Positions 1 through 12,187 of a stretch of 64,000 bases of DNA are shown here, piece after piece. The translations under genes were made by a program, and so were the position numbers. The stretch comes from Fragum whitleyi. Lineage: Eukaryota > Mollusca > Bivalvia > Cardiida > Cardiidae. Under the pieces are notes generated by a model. It saw nothing but the letters and a program-made list of their open reading frames with translations. It did not search any database and was not told the origin of the DNA. The DNA lies in NCBI GenBank assembly GCA_948146395.1, contig OX411543.1, forward strand, positions 60,255,689 through 60,319,688, in the 5' to 3' direction. How positions within the stretch are numbered: position 1 is the stretch's first letter; the number at the start of each line of letters is the position of its first letter.

Positions 1-147
1 AGATTGATCATTCTAGATTCAGAAAATTAGCAAATGCAAAAAGTTTTGACACCAGTCAGTCAGCGTAGTCCGCACAGTCTGAACAGGGTTGAGACTTTAT
101 GCACTACCCAGATTGTCCCTTTAGGCATGATGAGTCACATATGCAAT
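1..147 (+). mobile_element. MITE family E, right part, cut by the window edge
   Basis: The internal sequence from the first base (about 'gattgatcattctagattc') and the CAGTC...GCACAGTCTGA block recur at 22.2 and 30.2 kb. It ends in a degenerate copy of the family terminus (GAGTCACAT at about 136-145; the consensus is GGGTCACATTT). The left half lies outside the window. Confidence 0.55.
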
Positions 148-402
148 AATCCTGGGTAAAGTCTGGAGGACTATAACCTAAATGTATGTTTCAATTAAGA
201 GATGAAGAGAGTATTTGTATATTTCATTGAAAAGAAACTAAAAACCTAATCACATTGTATGAATATGAGAAGCATATCTCATATCTCTACAAAATCAACA
301 AATATTATCTTCATATCTTAAAATTTAATGTCATGAAGTAAAAACGTAAAGATTTGTCAGTTAATACAGTTAAGAAATACATTTCTTACAGGTCTACTTT
401 TA

Positions 403-1135
403 AGCTCCACTGGCTGAAAGCCACTGGGGCTATTGTCATGGCGTTGTGTCATGGATTTAATGGGCCTGGCTAATTTCCAAATATGGTAAAAAGTGAGTTT
501 TCTCAGATTCTATCAATGGATATTAATTAAATTCTACATGAATGATCCTTGGGTGACCCTTTATCAGTCTATCAATGTAACTGATGGATATCAACCAAAT
601 TTCACTTGAATGATCCTTGGATGACCCTTTATCAGTCTAAAAAATCATTGTGATCAGATGGTAAATATGCATTTTTTGGGTGGAGGTCATTTCTCTATAT
701 GTTATATATTGGAAACTTTGAAAATCATTTTCTTAGAACCTTATTTTTGGATATCAACCAAATTTCACTTGAATGATCCTTGAGTGACCCTACATCAGTC
801 TACCAAAAATTATTGTTATGTATTTTATGGGCGGAGGCCATTACTCAATATATTAGTATAAGTCTCAGAATGTAACCGATGAATATCAATCAAACATTTT
901 TGGTGTGATCTTAGGATGACCCTTTATCATGCAGCCAAGATTATTTTGATTAGATGAAAAATATGTCTTTTATGGGCAGAGGTCATTTTTTTTATAAGAT
1001 ATATAGTTGAAGCTTTGAAAATCATTTTCAACATCAGTAGAAACCAAAATATGTAAAAATCTAGTCAAAACTTTTATTGCTTTTACAAGAATTTCAAGCC
1101 TGTGGAGCTACTCAAGCCATTCATGGCTTTCTAGT
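403..1135 (+). mobile_element. Helentron/DINE-like element H2, internally deleted copy
   Basis: The element opens with AGCTCCACTGGCTG (5' subterminal repeat plus hairpin). It closes with the inverted counterpart AGCCTGTGGAGC (1097-1108), the hairpin AAGCCATTCATGGCTT (1114-1129) and CTAGT (1131-1135). Compared with the copies at 3510 and 35427, the (GTCY)n microsatellite and first core segment are missing: the text jumps from GTTGTGTC to ATGGATTTAATGG. About four degenerate core units of roughly 166 bp follow. It has no coding capacity; short open frames in it are by-products of the repeat. Confidence 0.7.
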
Positions 1136-1810
1136 TGTGGAAGCTTACAAAACAGCTACTCAGAAGTGTATTCATTGGGGAATAAAACAACATTTTTCGA
1201 AAGAGTATTTATTTCTATTACTCACTTGCGTAATGTGCATAATGGTAGTTACACCCTTGCAGCCTACTAGTTTAGGGGAAATATCCTTAAATAGAATTTA
1301 TCTACTTGATTTTGATTATAGATAGACATTCTCCCCTGTTTTGTCTTGATCACTAAAGTGGTTGAATTACATCTAGTCCCAAGTGTGTTCGCGATTTTGT
1401 TTTTGTTTTTTTGCCTTTCCCCCATTCATACGATTGATTTCATCATAAAGGTGTAGATTTATAGGATTGTCTGCAAAGATAAAATTCAATGGGTCAGTGC
1501 AACACTATTATAGGTACCAATGGAAAAATAGGTACTTTCAATAGTGTTACACTGACCCCTCAAAATATTGCCTTAAAAAGAAATTGAGAATACAGTGGTG
1601 TAGCAGTGTGCTATGCTAAGATCACAAGCTTGTGAATAAATAGTTATATTTGAGAGGTCCGCACTAAGCTATTTTAAGTGCCTATATATGTATAGGCTCA
1701 CAATAGTTTCTGCTCTGACCCTTTTAAATGCTCTCTTTCATGGTTACAATTTCTTCTCTTTATCTATTCATAGAGATGACAGTGTTCATTAAGTTGGAGA
1801 CAGCATTTTT
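1136..1810. other. Intergenic, one foldback, no gene
   Basis: No convincing coding sequence. The only clear structure is an imperfect inverted repeat at about 1491-1558: GGGTCAGTG...AACACTATT is mirrored by AATAGTGTT...CACTGACCC across an A-rich loop of about 12 nt. It may be a small MITE. Confidence 0.5.
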
Positions 1811-3500
1811 AGCTCACCTGAGCACAAAGTGCTCATGTGAGCTATTGTGATCACCTTTCCTCCGGCGTCCGTCCGTCGGTCGTCGTCCGGCGTCCGTCAA
1901 CAATTTCTTTAAACGACATCTCCTCCTAAACGACTAGGCCAATTAACACCAAATTTTACAGAAATGTTGCTTAGGTGGTCCCCTTCAAAAATAGCTAAAA
2001 GAATTGAAATCCATGAAAAACTCTGGTTGCTATGGCAACAAAAGGTGAAATTTTAAGAAAATCTTTAAAATTCTTCTTCTTCTCAACCAGTAGTCCTACA
2101 GACTTAAAACTTGGCATGGATGATCAGTTCATAGACCTGAATAAAAATAGCTAAAATCATATCTTTTGGGCCACCAGGTGCGGAGCACCAGGGGGGAGGG
2201 GGTAGTACTCTGGGTAAATTTTGTAATCTTTAAGCCTCTTCTTCTTCGGAACCAGGAGCCCTACAGACTTGAAAATTGTCATGGATGATCAGCTCATAGA
2301 CCTTAATAAAAATAGCTAAAATCATATCTTTTGGGCTGCCAGGTGCGGAGCACCAGGGGGGAGGGGGTAGTACTTTTGTGAAAATTTTGTAATCTTTAAC
2401 CTTCTTCTTCTTTTGAACCAGGAGCCTGACAGATTTGAATATTGGCATGGATAATCAGCATATGGACCTTTATATAAATAGCTAAAATCATGACTGTAGA
2501 TTCACCAGGTGCGGAGCACCAGGGGGGAGAGGGTCGTACTTTTGTGAAAATTTTGTAATCTTTAACCTTCTTCTTCTTCTGAACCACAAGCCCTACAGAC
2601 TTGAAAATTGGCATGGAGGATCAGCTCATAGACTTTAATAAAAATAGCTAAAATCATGACTATAATGCCACCAGGTGCAGAGGACCAGGGGGGAGGGGAT
2701 AGTACTTTTGTGAAAATTTTGTAACTTTAACTTTCATCCTCTAATGAACCAGGAGCCCTACAGACTTCAATATTGGCATGGATGATAAGCATATGGATCT
2801 AAAATAAAATAGCTAAAATCATGAATGTAGGGCCACCAGATGCGGAGCATTAGGGGGGAGGGGATAGTATTTTGGATCAAATTTGAAATCTTTAACCTTA
2901 TTCTTCTCCTGGATCAGGAACCATACAGACTTGAAAATTGTCATGGGTGATCAATATATTGACATTAATTAAAATAGCTAAAATCATGACTGTAGGGTCA
3001 CCAGGTGCTGAGTGTCTTGGGGAGGGGGTAGTACTTTGGATCATTTTTGAAATCTTTAAACTTCTTCTAATGAACCAGGAGTCCTACAGACTTGAAAATT
3101 GGTATGGATGATCAGCATAATTATGGACATTAATTGAATTAGCTAAAATCATGACTGTAGATTCACCAGGTGCAGAGCATCTTAGGGGAGGGGGTGCTTT
3201 GTTGAGAATTTTGAGTCCCTACAGCCTTTATATTTGACATGGATTGATCAACTCATCAAAGAAAACTTTAAAAGTCTCAGACTCAGCCTGTATATCTGGC
3301 ATAGATTAGCTGATCACAGACCTTTTATGAAAAAAGCTTAAATAAATAATGACCAGGGGAGGAGCAGAGGGGGGAAGGATTATTTCAAATGTTATCTGAT
3401 TGAATAAGTGAAAATCTCTTTTTCTGTGGTTGCATGGACATACCTAGGTAATGAAGCTTTTTTCTCAGGTGAGCGACCCAGGGCCAACGGCCCTCTTGTT
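1811..3500 (+). mobile_element. Helentron/DINE-like element H1 with 165-bp core array
   Basis: The 5' end is a 33-nt hairpin (1811-1843) containing the subterminal repeat GCTCACCTGAG (1812-1822). A short (GTCY)n tract at about 1866-1898 follows, then a core of seven tandem units (2070-3200). At the 3' end are the inverted counterpart CTCAGGTGAGC (3464-3474), a GGGCC-AAC-GGCCC hairpin (3481-3493) and a CTCTTGTT terminus. This order (subterminal inverted repeat, GTCY microsatellite, tandem core, subterminal repeat, hairpin) is the known plan of non-autonomous Helentrons (DINE elements). No Rep or helicase ORF is present, so it must be mobilised in trans. Confidence 0.75.
2070..3200 (+). repeat. 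Tandem array, about 165-bp unit, seven copies
   Basis: The anchor word CTACAGACTT or close variants recurs at 2096, 2261, 2426, 2593, 2758, 2923 and 3084, giving spacings of 165, 165, 167, 165, 165 and 161 bp. Each unit also carries a conserved 'accaggtgcggagcaccag' block followed by a G-run. This array is the core of element H1. Confidence 0.9.
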
Positions 3501-3509
3501 GTTGTTTTT

Positions 3510-4147
3510 AGCTCCACTGGCTGAAAGCCACTGGGGCTATTGTCATGGCGTTGTGTCCGTCAGTGCGTCCGTTCGTCTGGTCGTAAACTTTTTCTTTAAA
3601 AATCTTCTCCCCAGAAACTACTGGATGAATTTCAACCAAACTTCACAGGAATGATCCTTGGGTGACCCTCTTTCAAAGTTGTTCAAGAAATTTTGATCCA
3701 ATGAAAAACATGGATTTAATAGGCGTGGCTAATTTCCAAAAATCGTAAAAAGAATAATCCTTGAGTGACCCTCTATCAGTCTACCAAAAATTATAGTGAT
3801 CGGATGCAAATTATGTATTTTATGGGCGGAGGTCATTTCTCTATATGTTATATAGTGGAAACTTTGGAAATCATTTTCTCAGAATCTAACCAATGGATAT
3901 CAACCAAATTTTACTGGAATGATCCTTGAGTGACCCTTAATCAGCCTACAAAAAAATATTGTGATCAGATGAAAATATGCATTTTATGGGCGGATGTCAT
4001 TTCTCTATATGTTATATAGTTGAAACTTCGAAAATCATTTTCAACATCAGAATAATCCAAAATATCTAAAGGTCTAGTCAAAACTTTTATTGCTTTACAA
4101 GAATTTCAAGCCTGTGGAGCGACTCAAGCCATTCATGGCTTTCTAGT
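3510..4147 (+). mobile_element. Helentron/DINE-like element H2, copy with microsatellite
   Basis: AGCTCCACTGGCTG with its 5' hairpin starts at 3510, ten bases after the H1 terminus. A (GTCY)-type tract lies at about 3557-3582, then core units of about 166 bp. The 3' subterminal repeat AGCCTGTGGAGC is at 4109-4120, the hairpin AAGCCATTCATGGCTT at 4126-4141 and CTAGT at 4143-4147, matching the Helitron-type CTRRT end. Confidence 0.75.
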
Positions 4148-4148
4148 T

Positions 4149-4560
4149 TGTACGCCACCCGAAGGTGGTCGTATATTGGTGTCATCTGCGTCTGTCCCTC
4201 TGTCGGTACATATAATTCTAGTTGACACAATTCCTCCTTCAAATAAGAAACGATTTGCATGAAACTTTCGCAAAATGTCCTCATTGTGTGACCAAAGGCA
4301 TGTTGTAGGAATTTGTGAAACTGTGATGTAACACGGAAAAAGGGCCTTTGTTAAAAAAATTCCCGTTTCGGCGTATATTTTGACCCTTTCACTTTGTTTT
4401 TCATGGAAAAGGGTTGACACAAGGAAGGTGACAGTAAAAGGATTTTTGAAATTAATTGTATAAATGGGGGAATGCAGCACGTTATTGTTTCCAACACTAT
4501 GACTTGTAATAGTTGATGTCAAATAAGTCAATTAAATATTTGTGAAAGAAGTATCATGTG
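4149..4560 (+). mobile_element. Helentron/DINE-like element H3, 5' part
   Basis: It begins directly after H2 with a hairpin, TACGCCACC-CGAA-GGTGG (4151-4172). A GTCTGTCC-rich tract and a block beginning 'aattcctccttcaaataag' follow, the same module order as H1, H2 and H4. I did not find its 3' subterminal repeat, so it is probably truncated. The right boundary is approximate. Confidence 0.5.
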
Positions 4561-5887
4561 GTTATTCCTTTATGAAAGAAACTACCCTTCGACGAGGAAC
4601 GGACATTGATTGCCTCCCACATCCCATTTTCTGCTCACATGAGCTAAAAGTTTCTTCGAAGATTTTTTGATTGTCTTATGTCTGCCGTCAATTCGTCTGT
4701 GAACAAGTCTTAGACGGACTTTTCTATAACCTTAAAAGTACATTCCGTAGAATCTTCAAGGATTCCCGATTGCTCTGACATCCATTAATACCGTTTTGAA
4801 CATTGCTCGAATTTTTCCGTAAACTTGAAAGTGGCTCGAAAAGAAAGACTAGTAATTCCGGCAACTGACATATATAAAATGACAACCCTGTGTAAGTGCT
4901 TTCGTACGCCCTCGTCCGATTTTTAGAGCAAATGAAGAAAATCTAGTTTGAAACTGCACAAAGACGTAAATAAATCTACAAGTTACTTTTGACCGACCAA
5001 AATCTCATAACTCCAATTTTTCCAAGATGTAGACTAGTCTAAATAATTGTCAGTAGGTGATATAAACTTTTTTGTAGCTACAGCTGTAATTACGTAGTTT
5101 TGGTCACCAACTGACGAAATAGTAATTGAAAGACGTCTATACGCTGCACACTCTGTGTCGAATGCCATGTCGATTGCGGTAGGAAATAAGCTCATTGAAA
5201 AATTATCAACATTTGATTCATTGAGTTGAGTTGAGTGGAATGTGGTAACGGGAAAAAAGTGAGTATTCAAATGCAACCTTGGTGTTTCGAGGAGTCTTTT
5301 CATAAATCTATTCACAATACAAATATATTGTACAGACGCACATAATAACAAACATTCCAAGTTATTATCTATATATGGTGAATATTGAACTTAAAGGAGA
5401 AATGTAAAATGTTTAGTAATCAAACCCGGGAACTTCAATTTGTTGCTACGAGATTTTGGTTGTTCACCAACAAGGTGCATTTTGAGAGCATTTATATGGT
5501 AGCTGGGCTCCTTTTGGTTCATCCACATGTAACATGCATTTTAGTTCAGTCAGCGTCCATTTAAGAAGTCGGTCATTTTCATTCTCATTTATACGAAAAT
5601 ATATTCTAATATCTCGCATAATTTTAAAGATAGACAAATGAAACTTTAACATAGTTTAACAAAAGATCATAATGTGTGTTTCCTATCAGAAAAGCATTAA
5701 ATGTCCCTAAGACACGTTGCTCAAACCCCCGGGCGTAAATTTGTACCGTGGGGCTATGTAGGGCAAATTTTCCCTTAGGGCATAATTTAGTATGACCCGT
5801 CCAGAGTATCTATCCTGCTTATATAGTTTGATTTCAAAATTTCTTCAAACAATTGTTCCACACAAAAAGAGGTGCCAATTGGATTTT
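4561..5887. other. Non-coding, repeat fragments
   Basis: No gene seen. Near 4631-4648 a GCTCACATGAGC palindrome plus TAAAAG resembles an inverted H1 5' end. About 4735-4860 resembles repeat family K (28230, 52258). The remainder is unassigned AT-rich DNA; the small open frames on the minus strand look fortuitous. Confidence 0.4.
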
Positions 5888-6693
5888 TATACGCCGCCGG
5901 AGGTGGACGTAAATTGGCGTCATCTTCTCCGTCTGTCCGTCCGTCCGTCCCTCCACCCGTCCGTCCACCCGCCCGTCCGTACGCCAGTCCACTTTTCTTG
6001 TCAACGCAACTCCTCCTAAGTTTCTGGCTGGATCTTCTTGGAACTTGGTCAATGTTATCACCTCAATTGGTAGATGTGCATGAAGGAAGGATTTTATGGT
6101 TCGTTGATTTTTGCCTGAGTTATGACCCTTAAAAACTTAGTCTCTGGGGCTTATTGCCTCAGTTATGCCCCCTTAGAATTTAGTCTCTGGGGCTTATTGA
6201 AATTGCGGCCTTGTGAATGCAACTCTTCCTAAGTTTTTGGCTGGATCTAAATGAGACTTGGTGGATGTTATAACTGAAATTGGTAGATGAGCATGAAGTA
6301 AGGATTTTATTAATTTTACCCTAAATTATGCCCCTTAAAACTTAGTATCTGGGGCTTATTGAAATTGCAGCCTTTTGAACGCAACTCCTCCTTACTTTTT
6401 GTCTTTATTTAAATGAAACTTGGTCAATGTCATCACCATAATTTGTAGATGTACATGGATCAAGGATTTTATGGCTCATTTATTTCCATGTATTATGCCC
6501 CCTTAAAACTTAGTGTCTGGGGCTTATTGAAATTGCAGCCTTGTGAAGACAACTCCTCCTAACTTTTTGTCTTGATTTAAATGAAACTTGGTCATTTTGA
6601 ATTTGGTTCTGTCAAAATAAGTAGTGACTACAATTATTTTCGTGAAAAAGCAGCAAAGTGGAGGCGTATTTTGTGACAATGGCACTCTTGTTT
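5888..6693 (+). mobile_element. Helentron/DINE-like element H4
   Basis: The 5' hairpin ACGCC-GCC-GGA-GGTGG-ACGT (5891-5910) is followed by a long (GTCY)n tract (about 5931-5982). The core units are anchored by AACTC[CT]TCCT at 6008, 6221, 6383 and 6551. The first interval (213 bp) contains a local duplication of about 48 bp; the others are 162 and 168 bp. The 3' inverted counterpart GTGGAGGCGTA (6659-6669) precedes GGCACTCTTGTT, the same kind of terminus as H1 and H5. Confidence 0.7.
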
Positions 6694-7408
6694 CTGTATC
6701 TCAAAGGTCAATATCACACCGAAGGTCAATTTCAAATTATTGTCTGGAACATAACGTCTGCGTTTATCGGTGGATTTCAAAATAAACTGGCACATATGTT
6801 CCCATCAAGGTGTAGAAGTGATAGTCAAACTAGTTATAGCTGTAGGTCTAGGTCGCATTTAAAAGGTCAGCCGTTTGTCGTTTGGACAAGTCTTGTCACT
6901 GGCCAACCATTCTAGTTTTACACAGCTTCATCTTAAGCAGGCACGTGTATAGCAGAGGGATCCCGATTGCCAAATGTCTGATTTTGTACGACTCCTGGAT
7001 TTGAACTTACAGAATCAAATTTCACTCTCAACGAGTGGTTAAAACTGATTTAAATTAGAGCTCAGTTGGTTTAAGCTTTAAGCTTATATCATTTATTCCC
7101 TTTTCCCGTGCATTCTGGATGAAAGGCTTTGATTCCATAGTTACTGTAAGTAGGTAGCATGATACAATTAGACACTGGTTCTAATTTTTTACATTGGATA
7201 TAGTTCTTAGATTGAATCATTTCCTTGACTTTCCTTGAGATTTTTTTTACCCATTTGGAGCTGGATTAGGACCTTTAGTGTTTCTTAGTAAGTATACATA
7301 GTTCAACGAGTACAAGTAACTTTAAAATATTTAATTCGCAACAAGAAGAAAATCCAGAAAACACGTTCATGGAAAATACACTTTTACACAACAAAATGTA
7401 GAAATTTA
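6694..7408. other. Intergenic, no gene recognised
   Basis: About 6690-6920 has the 'aaggtcaaggtcac' style of low-complexity mollusc repeats. Nothing coding is supported in the rest. Confidence 0.4.
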
Positions 7409-7822
7409 ACAGTTAGTAATATCATAAAATTGACATTCATCTTAATCAAAAACATTCTAAATCGCTTACTCAGCGCTCCATTCGTTCGTTCCAGACACTC
7501 ACTCAAACCATTCTTAAACGGACCAAAATGACTTAAAAAGAGAAGATCAACAACTACCCTCGAAAGAAAACAAGAATCACGATTTAACTTACAAAGTTAA
7601 AATCGCACGCGTATGAATTGGTGCTTGAAGAAATATTGAGCTATAAACCTAACTTGCATATTTTATTAAGTTATTCATCTTGAACAAAATTAGCAATGTT
7701 CTTTTGCTTCCTTTAGTTTCAATTTTTAATTTCTCAAAACTCACTCATCGCACTCATTCAATTCCATTCCAAAATCATTCAAAAATTATTCACCTTGTCA
7801 ATTTCATTGTGTTGTAAACTGT
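7409..7822 (+). mobile_element. MITE family A, complete copy
   Basis: Terminal inverted repeats: ACAGTTAGTAATATC... at the left and ...GTTGTAAACTGT at the right. The interior matches the 15 or so other copies in the window: the 'cgctccattcattcattcc' block, the 'gcgtctgattggttc' block and a central hairpin built on TTTTGTTCA/TGAACAAAA. It is non-coding. Termini in the best copies suggest a TA target site, as in Tc1/mariner-type MITEs. Confidence 0.75.
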
Positions 7823-7954
7823 AAAATAGGGTTCAAACAATACAAAAAATAACTTTTTTAACATTAGAAATTAAATTCAAGCTCCCTCATCCCCCAACCC
7901 CAAAGCGACAGCCAGTAGTATGACTGGCGTTTATCATTCAACGAAGCCTGTATT

Positions 7955-8240
7955 GACCTGATATCGCCTATCTGATAACATGACATGTTAGCAGGCAGTC
8001 TATTTTTAGAAACAATTTGCATAAACTTTCACATGAATTTCTTTGATTTTTAAGGGTTAACTATGATTAAGTGGTGAAAAATGATTGCATGATAAATACA
8101 ATAACATGTAAGTGCCTTAAAACATCAATGTAATTAGGTCTCAGCTGTGAGAAATGATCATGACGAGGCTTTCGTCATGATAAATTCTCCCAACCTCGAC
8201 CAGATATTATTGTTATAATTAGACACTAACATGTTATTCT
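7955..8240 (+). repeat. Foldback repeat G, copy 1
   Basis: It shares ordered blocks with 8450-8705: 'gataaca', then 'gcaggcagtctatttt', then GGTCTC, then 'cccaacctcgaccagat'. The central stem is ATCATGACGA...TCGTCATGAT around a GGCTT loop. It is probably a MITE; its exact ends were not fixed. Confidence 0.5.
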
Positions 8241-8449
8241 CTATTTCTTAGAGCAATTTGCCACCTAGTCTGTTTTATTGAATTACATGTACCTCAATGG
8301 CATTCGCATTATTTTAGGCCTTTTGACAATACACGCACAAAGGAAGCAATTTAGTGAGAAGGTTATATTAGATGAAGACTTGTTCTCTTTGAGACCATCT
8401 TTTATTACAAACTAATGATATGAATTTATCCGGTTATAAAGCCCGTCTC

Positions 8450-8705
8450 GTCCGAATATCACACCTTACCGATAACACATAATATCGGGTAGTCTATTTT
8501 CAGGAACAATTAACATATTAATAACCTAAACCAGAATCAATTTCATCCTAATTTCGTTGATTTTAATCAAATTTAAACACTGAAATTGGTTTAAAGAAAA
8601 ATAAAATAAATGTGTATCTGGTCTCGGCTGCAAGAAATAGCGACGAGAGCCTCGTCGTGATTAATCCCCCCAACCTCGACCAGATCACATGATTTAAGAT
8701 GTTAA
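8450..8705 (+). repeat. Foldback repeat G, copy 2
   Basis: Diverged second copy of the 7955-8240 repeat in the same orientation. The stem is GACGAGAGCCTCGTC, followed by 'cccaacctcgaccagat'. A similar CTCGG...CCTCG foldback theme appears in MITE families B and C. Confidence 0.45.
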
Positions 8706-8878
8706 GATGTTTTAAGATATAAGCATTTATCATTCCCTATTCCAACACCTGTAATATTTACTGAGAAGTGGGGGGGATTCTACTTAAATGCACGGAGCTT
8801 GGAAAATGTATATGTAATAGAAAATTCGTAGTAAAAATCGGCCCCATCAGCCTTTGTACAAAATATTCACTTTTTTGG

Positions 8879-8900
8879 AGGCGGGGGGGGGGGGGGGGGT
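8879..8900 (+). repeat. Homopolymeric G tract
   Basis: A run of nearly pure G. Its length may be unreliable in the assembly. Confidence 0.8.
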
Positions 8901-9346
8901 CCGAGCAATTTTAGAAAGAAAAGGCATATAACTATCAATTCATTTTTATAATGATTTCATTACTAAATGAGAATAATTAAAGATCTCAACAACATACGAA
9001 CTCTAATTGTCAAAAATATAGAAAGGGGTCAATTTTATTAAAGCGGATAATAATTTCTCGATTTATTTTCCTGATCGCGGTAATCTTTCCAGTGCTCGCC
9101 GTGCCAATTAAATGTGGTTTGTATCAAATGATGTGCGACTAGTAATGGTATTCTGCGTAATTAATGAACTGGCAGGGCGGGGCTTAACCGTGACCTAATT
9201 TGGCGAGTTAACTTTTCAATACTTAGGGTTCTTTCAAATTTTAGTCGGTTGTCATCGTTAACGCGTGCAAATAAGTGTATCCAAAACCTAAAGGATTCAC
9301 GTGTTTTGAGAGAGTGAACACATTTCATTGTTTGGTTACCAAAGCC

Positions 9347-9380
9347 TCGTAACTTCAGCTTGATGAAGCTGAAGTTACGA
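9347..9380. repeat. Perfect hairpin, 15-bp stem
   Basis: Arms 9347-9361 and 9366-9380 are exact reverse complements around a GATG loop. TTTGGTTACC occurs on both sides of it (about 9331 and 9384). Confidence 0.8.
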
Positions 9381-10292
9381 TTATTTGGTTACCATACTAC
9401 GATTTAAGGTCTCGAGTTATTTACGTCGACTCTCTTTAGAAGTAGGTTTTTTAGATAAAAGCTGATTTCCCTTAACCTTAAGTGCAACTATCCGTTACTT
9501 ACGCTCCACCCTGCCAGGGCATTAATCATGGATAATAAACGGAACACGTTGAACTTTAACAATAATATTTGTGGTTAAATTTACTATGACGTTGTTGCTA
9601 TGTTGATTTATAATACCACAATTTGTTTATGAATATTAATGGTGGGGAATTTCTGGATATGACTGACTTCGAAATTTCACTAATGAACAATTGATATATG
9701 TAGACATCATAAGTTTAAAATATCAAGCAAAACCAATCACTGCTGCTTTTACTAAAAGCCGAAGCTTTATTCTTTCCAAACAATCAGTGAAGAATGTTCT
9801 TTGATGGTTTAAAACCTGAGAGTTGCGAATACACGTAGGCTTTGTCCGACAAGAAATAAAGGGGAATTCAAATCGTCCAACAATCAATCGATTTCGTTGT
9901 CGAAAACAGTTTCAATTCGGCTGTTGGTCGGTTTGCGAACTAGTCCTAGTTGGCCGCCCGAATAGACGTGTAGATAGACAGCTGTGACGACGATTCGATT
10001 GCTCAACGTTATGATTCCTGGTAACCGGAGTGTCCGCGTCAAAAAACGGATTGAGGGGATTATGTCCGCGTTGTTAGAATGACCGAGGGGATTCTGTCCG
10101 CCATGTCAAAAAACCGTTGAGGAGATTTTGTCCGGAGGGGATTTTGTCCTAGAATCATGATTCCTATGTTATACTTGCATCGAAACGTTATCGAATGAGC
10201 CTGTGCGTAATATTTTTTTTAAAAAATCTTGTGTCGCGGATGGACAGACAGTAGGCAGTCTGGGAAGCCTTCCACATATTGATTGCAAAGTG

Positions 10293-10338
10293 AAGACTCT
10301 GATCAGCCTGTGCAAATGCACAGGCTGATCAGTGTCTT
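10293..10338. repeat. Hairpin, 22-bp arms, 2-nt loop
   Basis: Arms 10293-10314 and 10317-10338 pair with one mismatch around AA. The arm word CTGATCAGCCTGTGCA resembles the 'cagcctg' block inside MITE E. Confidence 0.8.
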
Positions 10339-11064
10339 AACGCTGCGAACATCTGAAATTTTCGTACCTCCGCATCGAAAAGTCGGGGCAAATCATTTTT
10401 GACCCGTATGATTGTCTGTTTGATTTTTTAGTCTGATTGTCTAATAAAGGACTTTGTTGATATTAGCCATTACTTTTGATTGGTAAAGGATATGGCTTTT
10501 CACAATAGTTTCGCTTTCAATCTTAAATCAATGTCGATATCATTTTTTCGATATCAAATACCTGGAAAATCTAGAAATCTTAAACCTCGCGTTGAATGCC
10601 GATGCGTTGTTTATTACCGAATTGAATTTCGTCGTGCAATCGATTATCATAATTTACCATAATATTGTTTCTGAAAAAAGCAGTGGCGTGGGCATTGTTG
10701 TTTTAACAAAAACATCCTGTTGAAAATGTCACACACAGGTTCAAATTCCTTCCAGGCCATATTTTAAATATCAAAACCAAATGACACGATTTAATCTATA
10801 AACTGCCTAATGAGGCGTAAAACACCAACTTTATAATGCGCTTATAACTTTAAAACGCATCATCACCGTGATTTGGTTTGTGGCGAGTCTAATTATATAT
10901 GTTTTCGTATCATTAACACGACGTAATTTACTATACAAAGTGAATTTTAAAGGATCTATCCAGAATTTCGAAACTTCAAAATACAGTTGCAGAAGGCCAC
11001 ATCAGAGAAAATGTAGGCGAGAGAGGGGAGGGGATAAAAGGAACGCGCAAGTAACAATGCAGGT

Positions 11065-11350
11065 TTTGGGTTTTTTGGCTTTTTTCAATGTGGTTTTAAG
11101 CCGATTTTAGCTAACTATCAGTGATCTTACAGCCATATCGCGGCGGCTGGGGCATCTTATAATGGATTTCTGGAATTTCTCACTCTGACACTATCATTTC
11201 ATCCTTTCCTAGCCTCCAGTTGCTATCGAACAGATGTTTACGATTATTAACCCTTGGTGAGAGACACATTTGGAAAGGATAAGTGCCGTCGACGGGGATC
11301 GAACCCGGGACCTTTTGCATGAAAGTCCGATGCGCTACTAGATAACTATG
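11065..11350 (-). mobile_element. tRNA-derived SINE, family 1, minus strand
   Basis: Read on the minus strand: a tRNA-like head with a box-B-like GGTTCGATCC inside 'gtgccgtcgacggggatcgaacccggg' (about 11281-11310 on plus), then the body block 'ctcaccaagggtt...aatcgtaaa', 'ggaggctagg' and a 3' end near 'gccgccgcgatat...ggcttaaa'. It matches the SINEs at 26616 and 34716 but is more diverged. Confidence 0.7.
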
Positions 11351-11617
11351 GTGATTCAAGCCCTTTGAAATGATCAAAATAAAACTTCAACTTGTATATT
11401 AAATTAAGTTATAATCATGGAGTAATGACTATTCATCAACAGTATTTGAAATGGGGCGGTCATCTTGTCAATTTTACTGTTAAGTTGTCTGTGGAGCTAG
11501 TGCTATGATCCAAGGGCCTTTTTTATTTTAAAAACATCGTACGATCGTTTTTTGTGTTTGTCAAAAATTAAATTTGCTTCTACAGTAGGAGCTAAGTATC
11601 TAATTATAGCATGAATC

Positions 11618-11658
11618 ATCTCATTTGAATCGTCTTCTGAGGACGATTCAAATGAGAT
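11618..11658. repeat. Perfect hairpin, 17-bp stem
   Basis: Arms 11618-11634 (ATCTCATTTGAATCGTC) and 11642-11658 are exact reverse complements. A closely related hairpin lies at 15447-15490, each inside a larger similar segment. Confidence 0.85.
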
Positions 11659-11799
11659 ATTGCAAGGCAGATTTTCCTATGGACGAAAACACCCCGCACG
11701 ATTTATGGTTTTTACTTACGATTATTACTATTGTTATTTTATCGTAAGACGTTCCCCTAGTCAACAAACAGCTTTTTTAAAAAAGTTTTTGCTGTCCAA

Positions 11800-12130
11800 C
11801 ACGGCTAGCTGAGCGGTAATTCTTTGGGCCGTTAATCCCTTGTCCGTTAGTTCGAACCCCATCCTTGCAAGGCAATAGAGATACCGACTACGTGAATAGA
11901 ACACGTAGTGGGCATCTCCCCTGGCTATCGAAGACGTTCGAACCCCTGTCTCGACCAAAGTGGGATGAGCAGGTTGTAGATCGGATAAAATTTTGTGTTT
12001 GTCAGGTGTGGGAAACTACTGGAAACCATGGATAGGTTCACCAACCGCCGCGATATGACGGTATTGATGTCGAAGGTGGCGTAAATCTCAATTATACCAA
12101 TCAATCGATTGTCAGTTTTGCTGTTCAGTC
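11800..12130 (+). mobile_element. tRNA-derived SINE, family 2, copy 1
   Basis: The tRNA-like head has a box-A-like TAGCTGAGCGG and a box-B-like GTTAGTTCGAACCCC. The body includes 'gtgggatgagcaggttgtag' and 'gtgtgggaaactact', and the 3' end is near 'gccgcgatatgacgg...ggcgtaaatctc'. It recurs at 14240. Part of the duplicated block that also contains the 71-bp minisatellite. Confidence 0.7.
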
Positions 12131-12187
12131 TGAATATCGAGCTGACTCAACAATGATTGAAGTTACATTTGTTAAATTTCTGTTCTT

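Larger units (their letters stand above)
8901..11064. other. Intergenic, small hairpins and short repeats
   Basis: No gene is supported. Clear structures are a 15-bp perfect stem at 9347-9380 (loop GATG), an imperfect repeat cluster at 10045-10150 in which GAGGGGATT.TGTCC recurs about three times, and a 22-bp stem at 10293-10338. The rest is AT-rich and unassigned. Confidence 0.45.
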
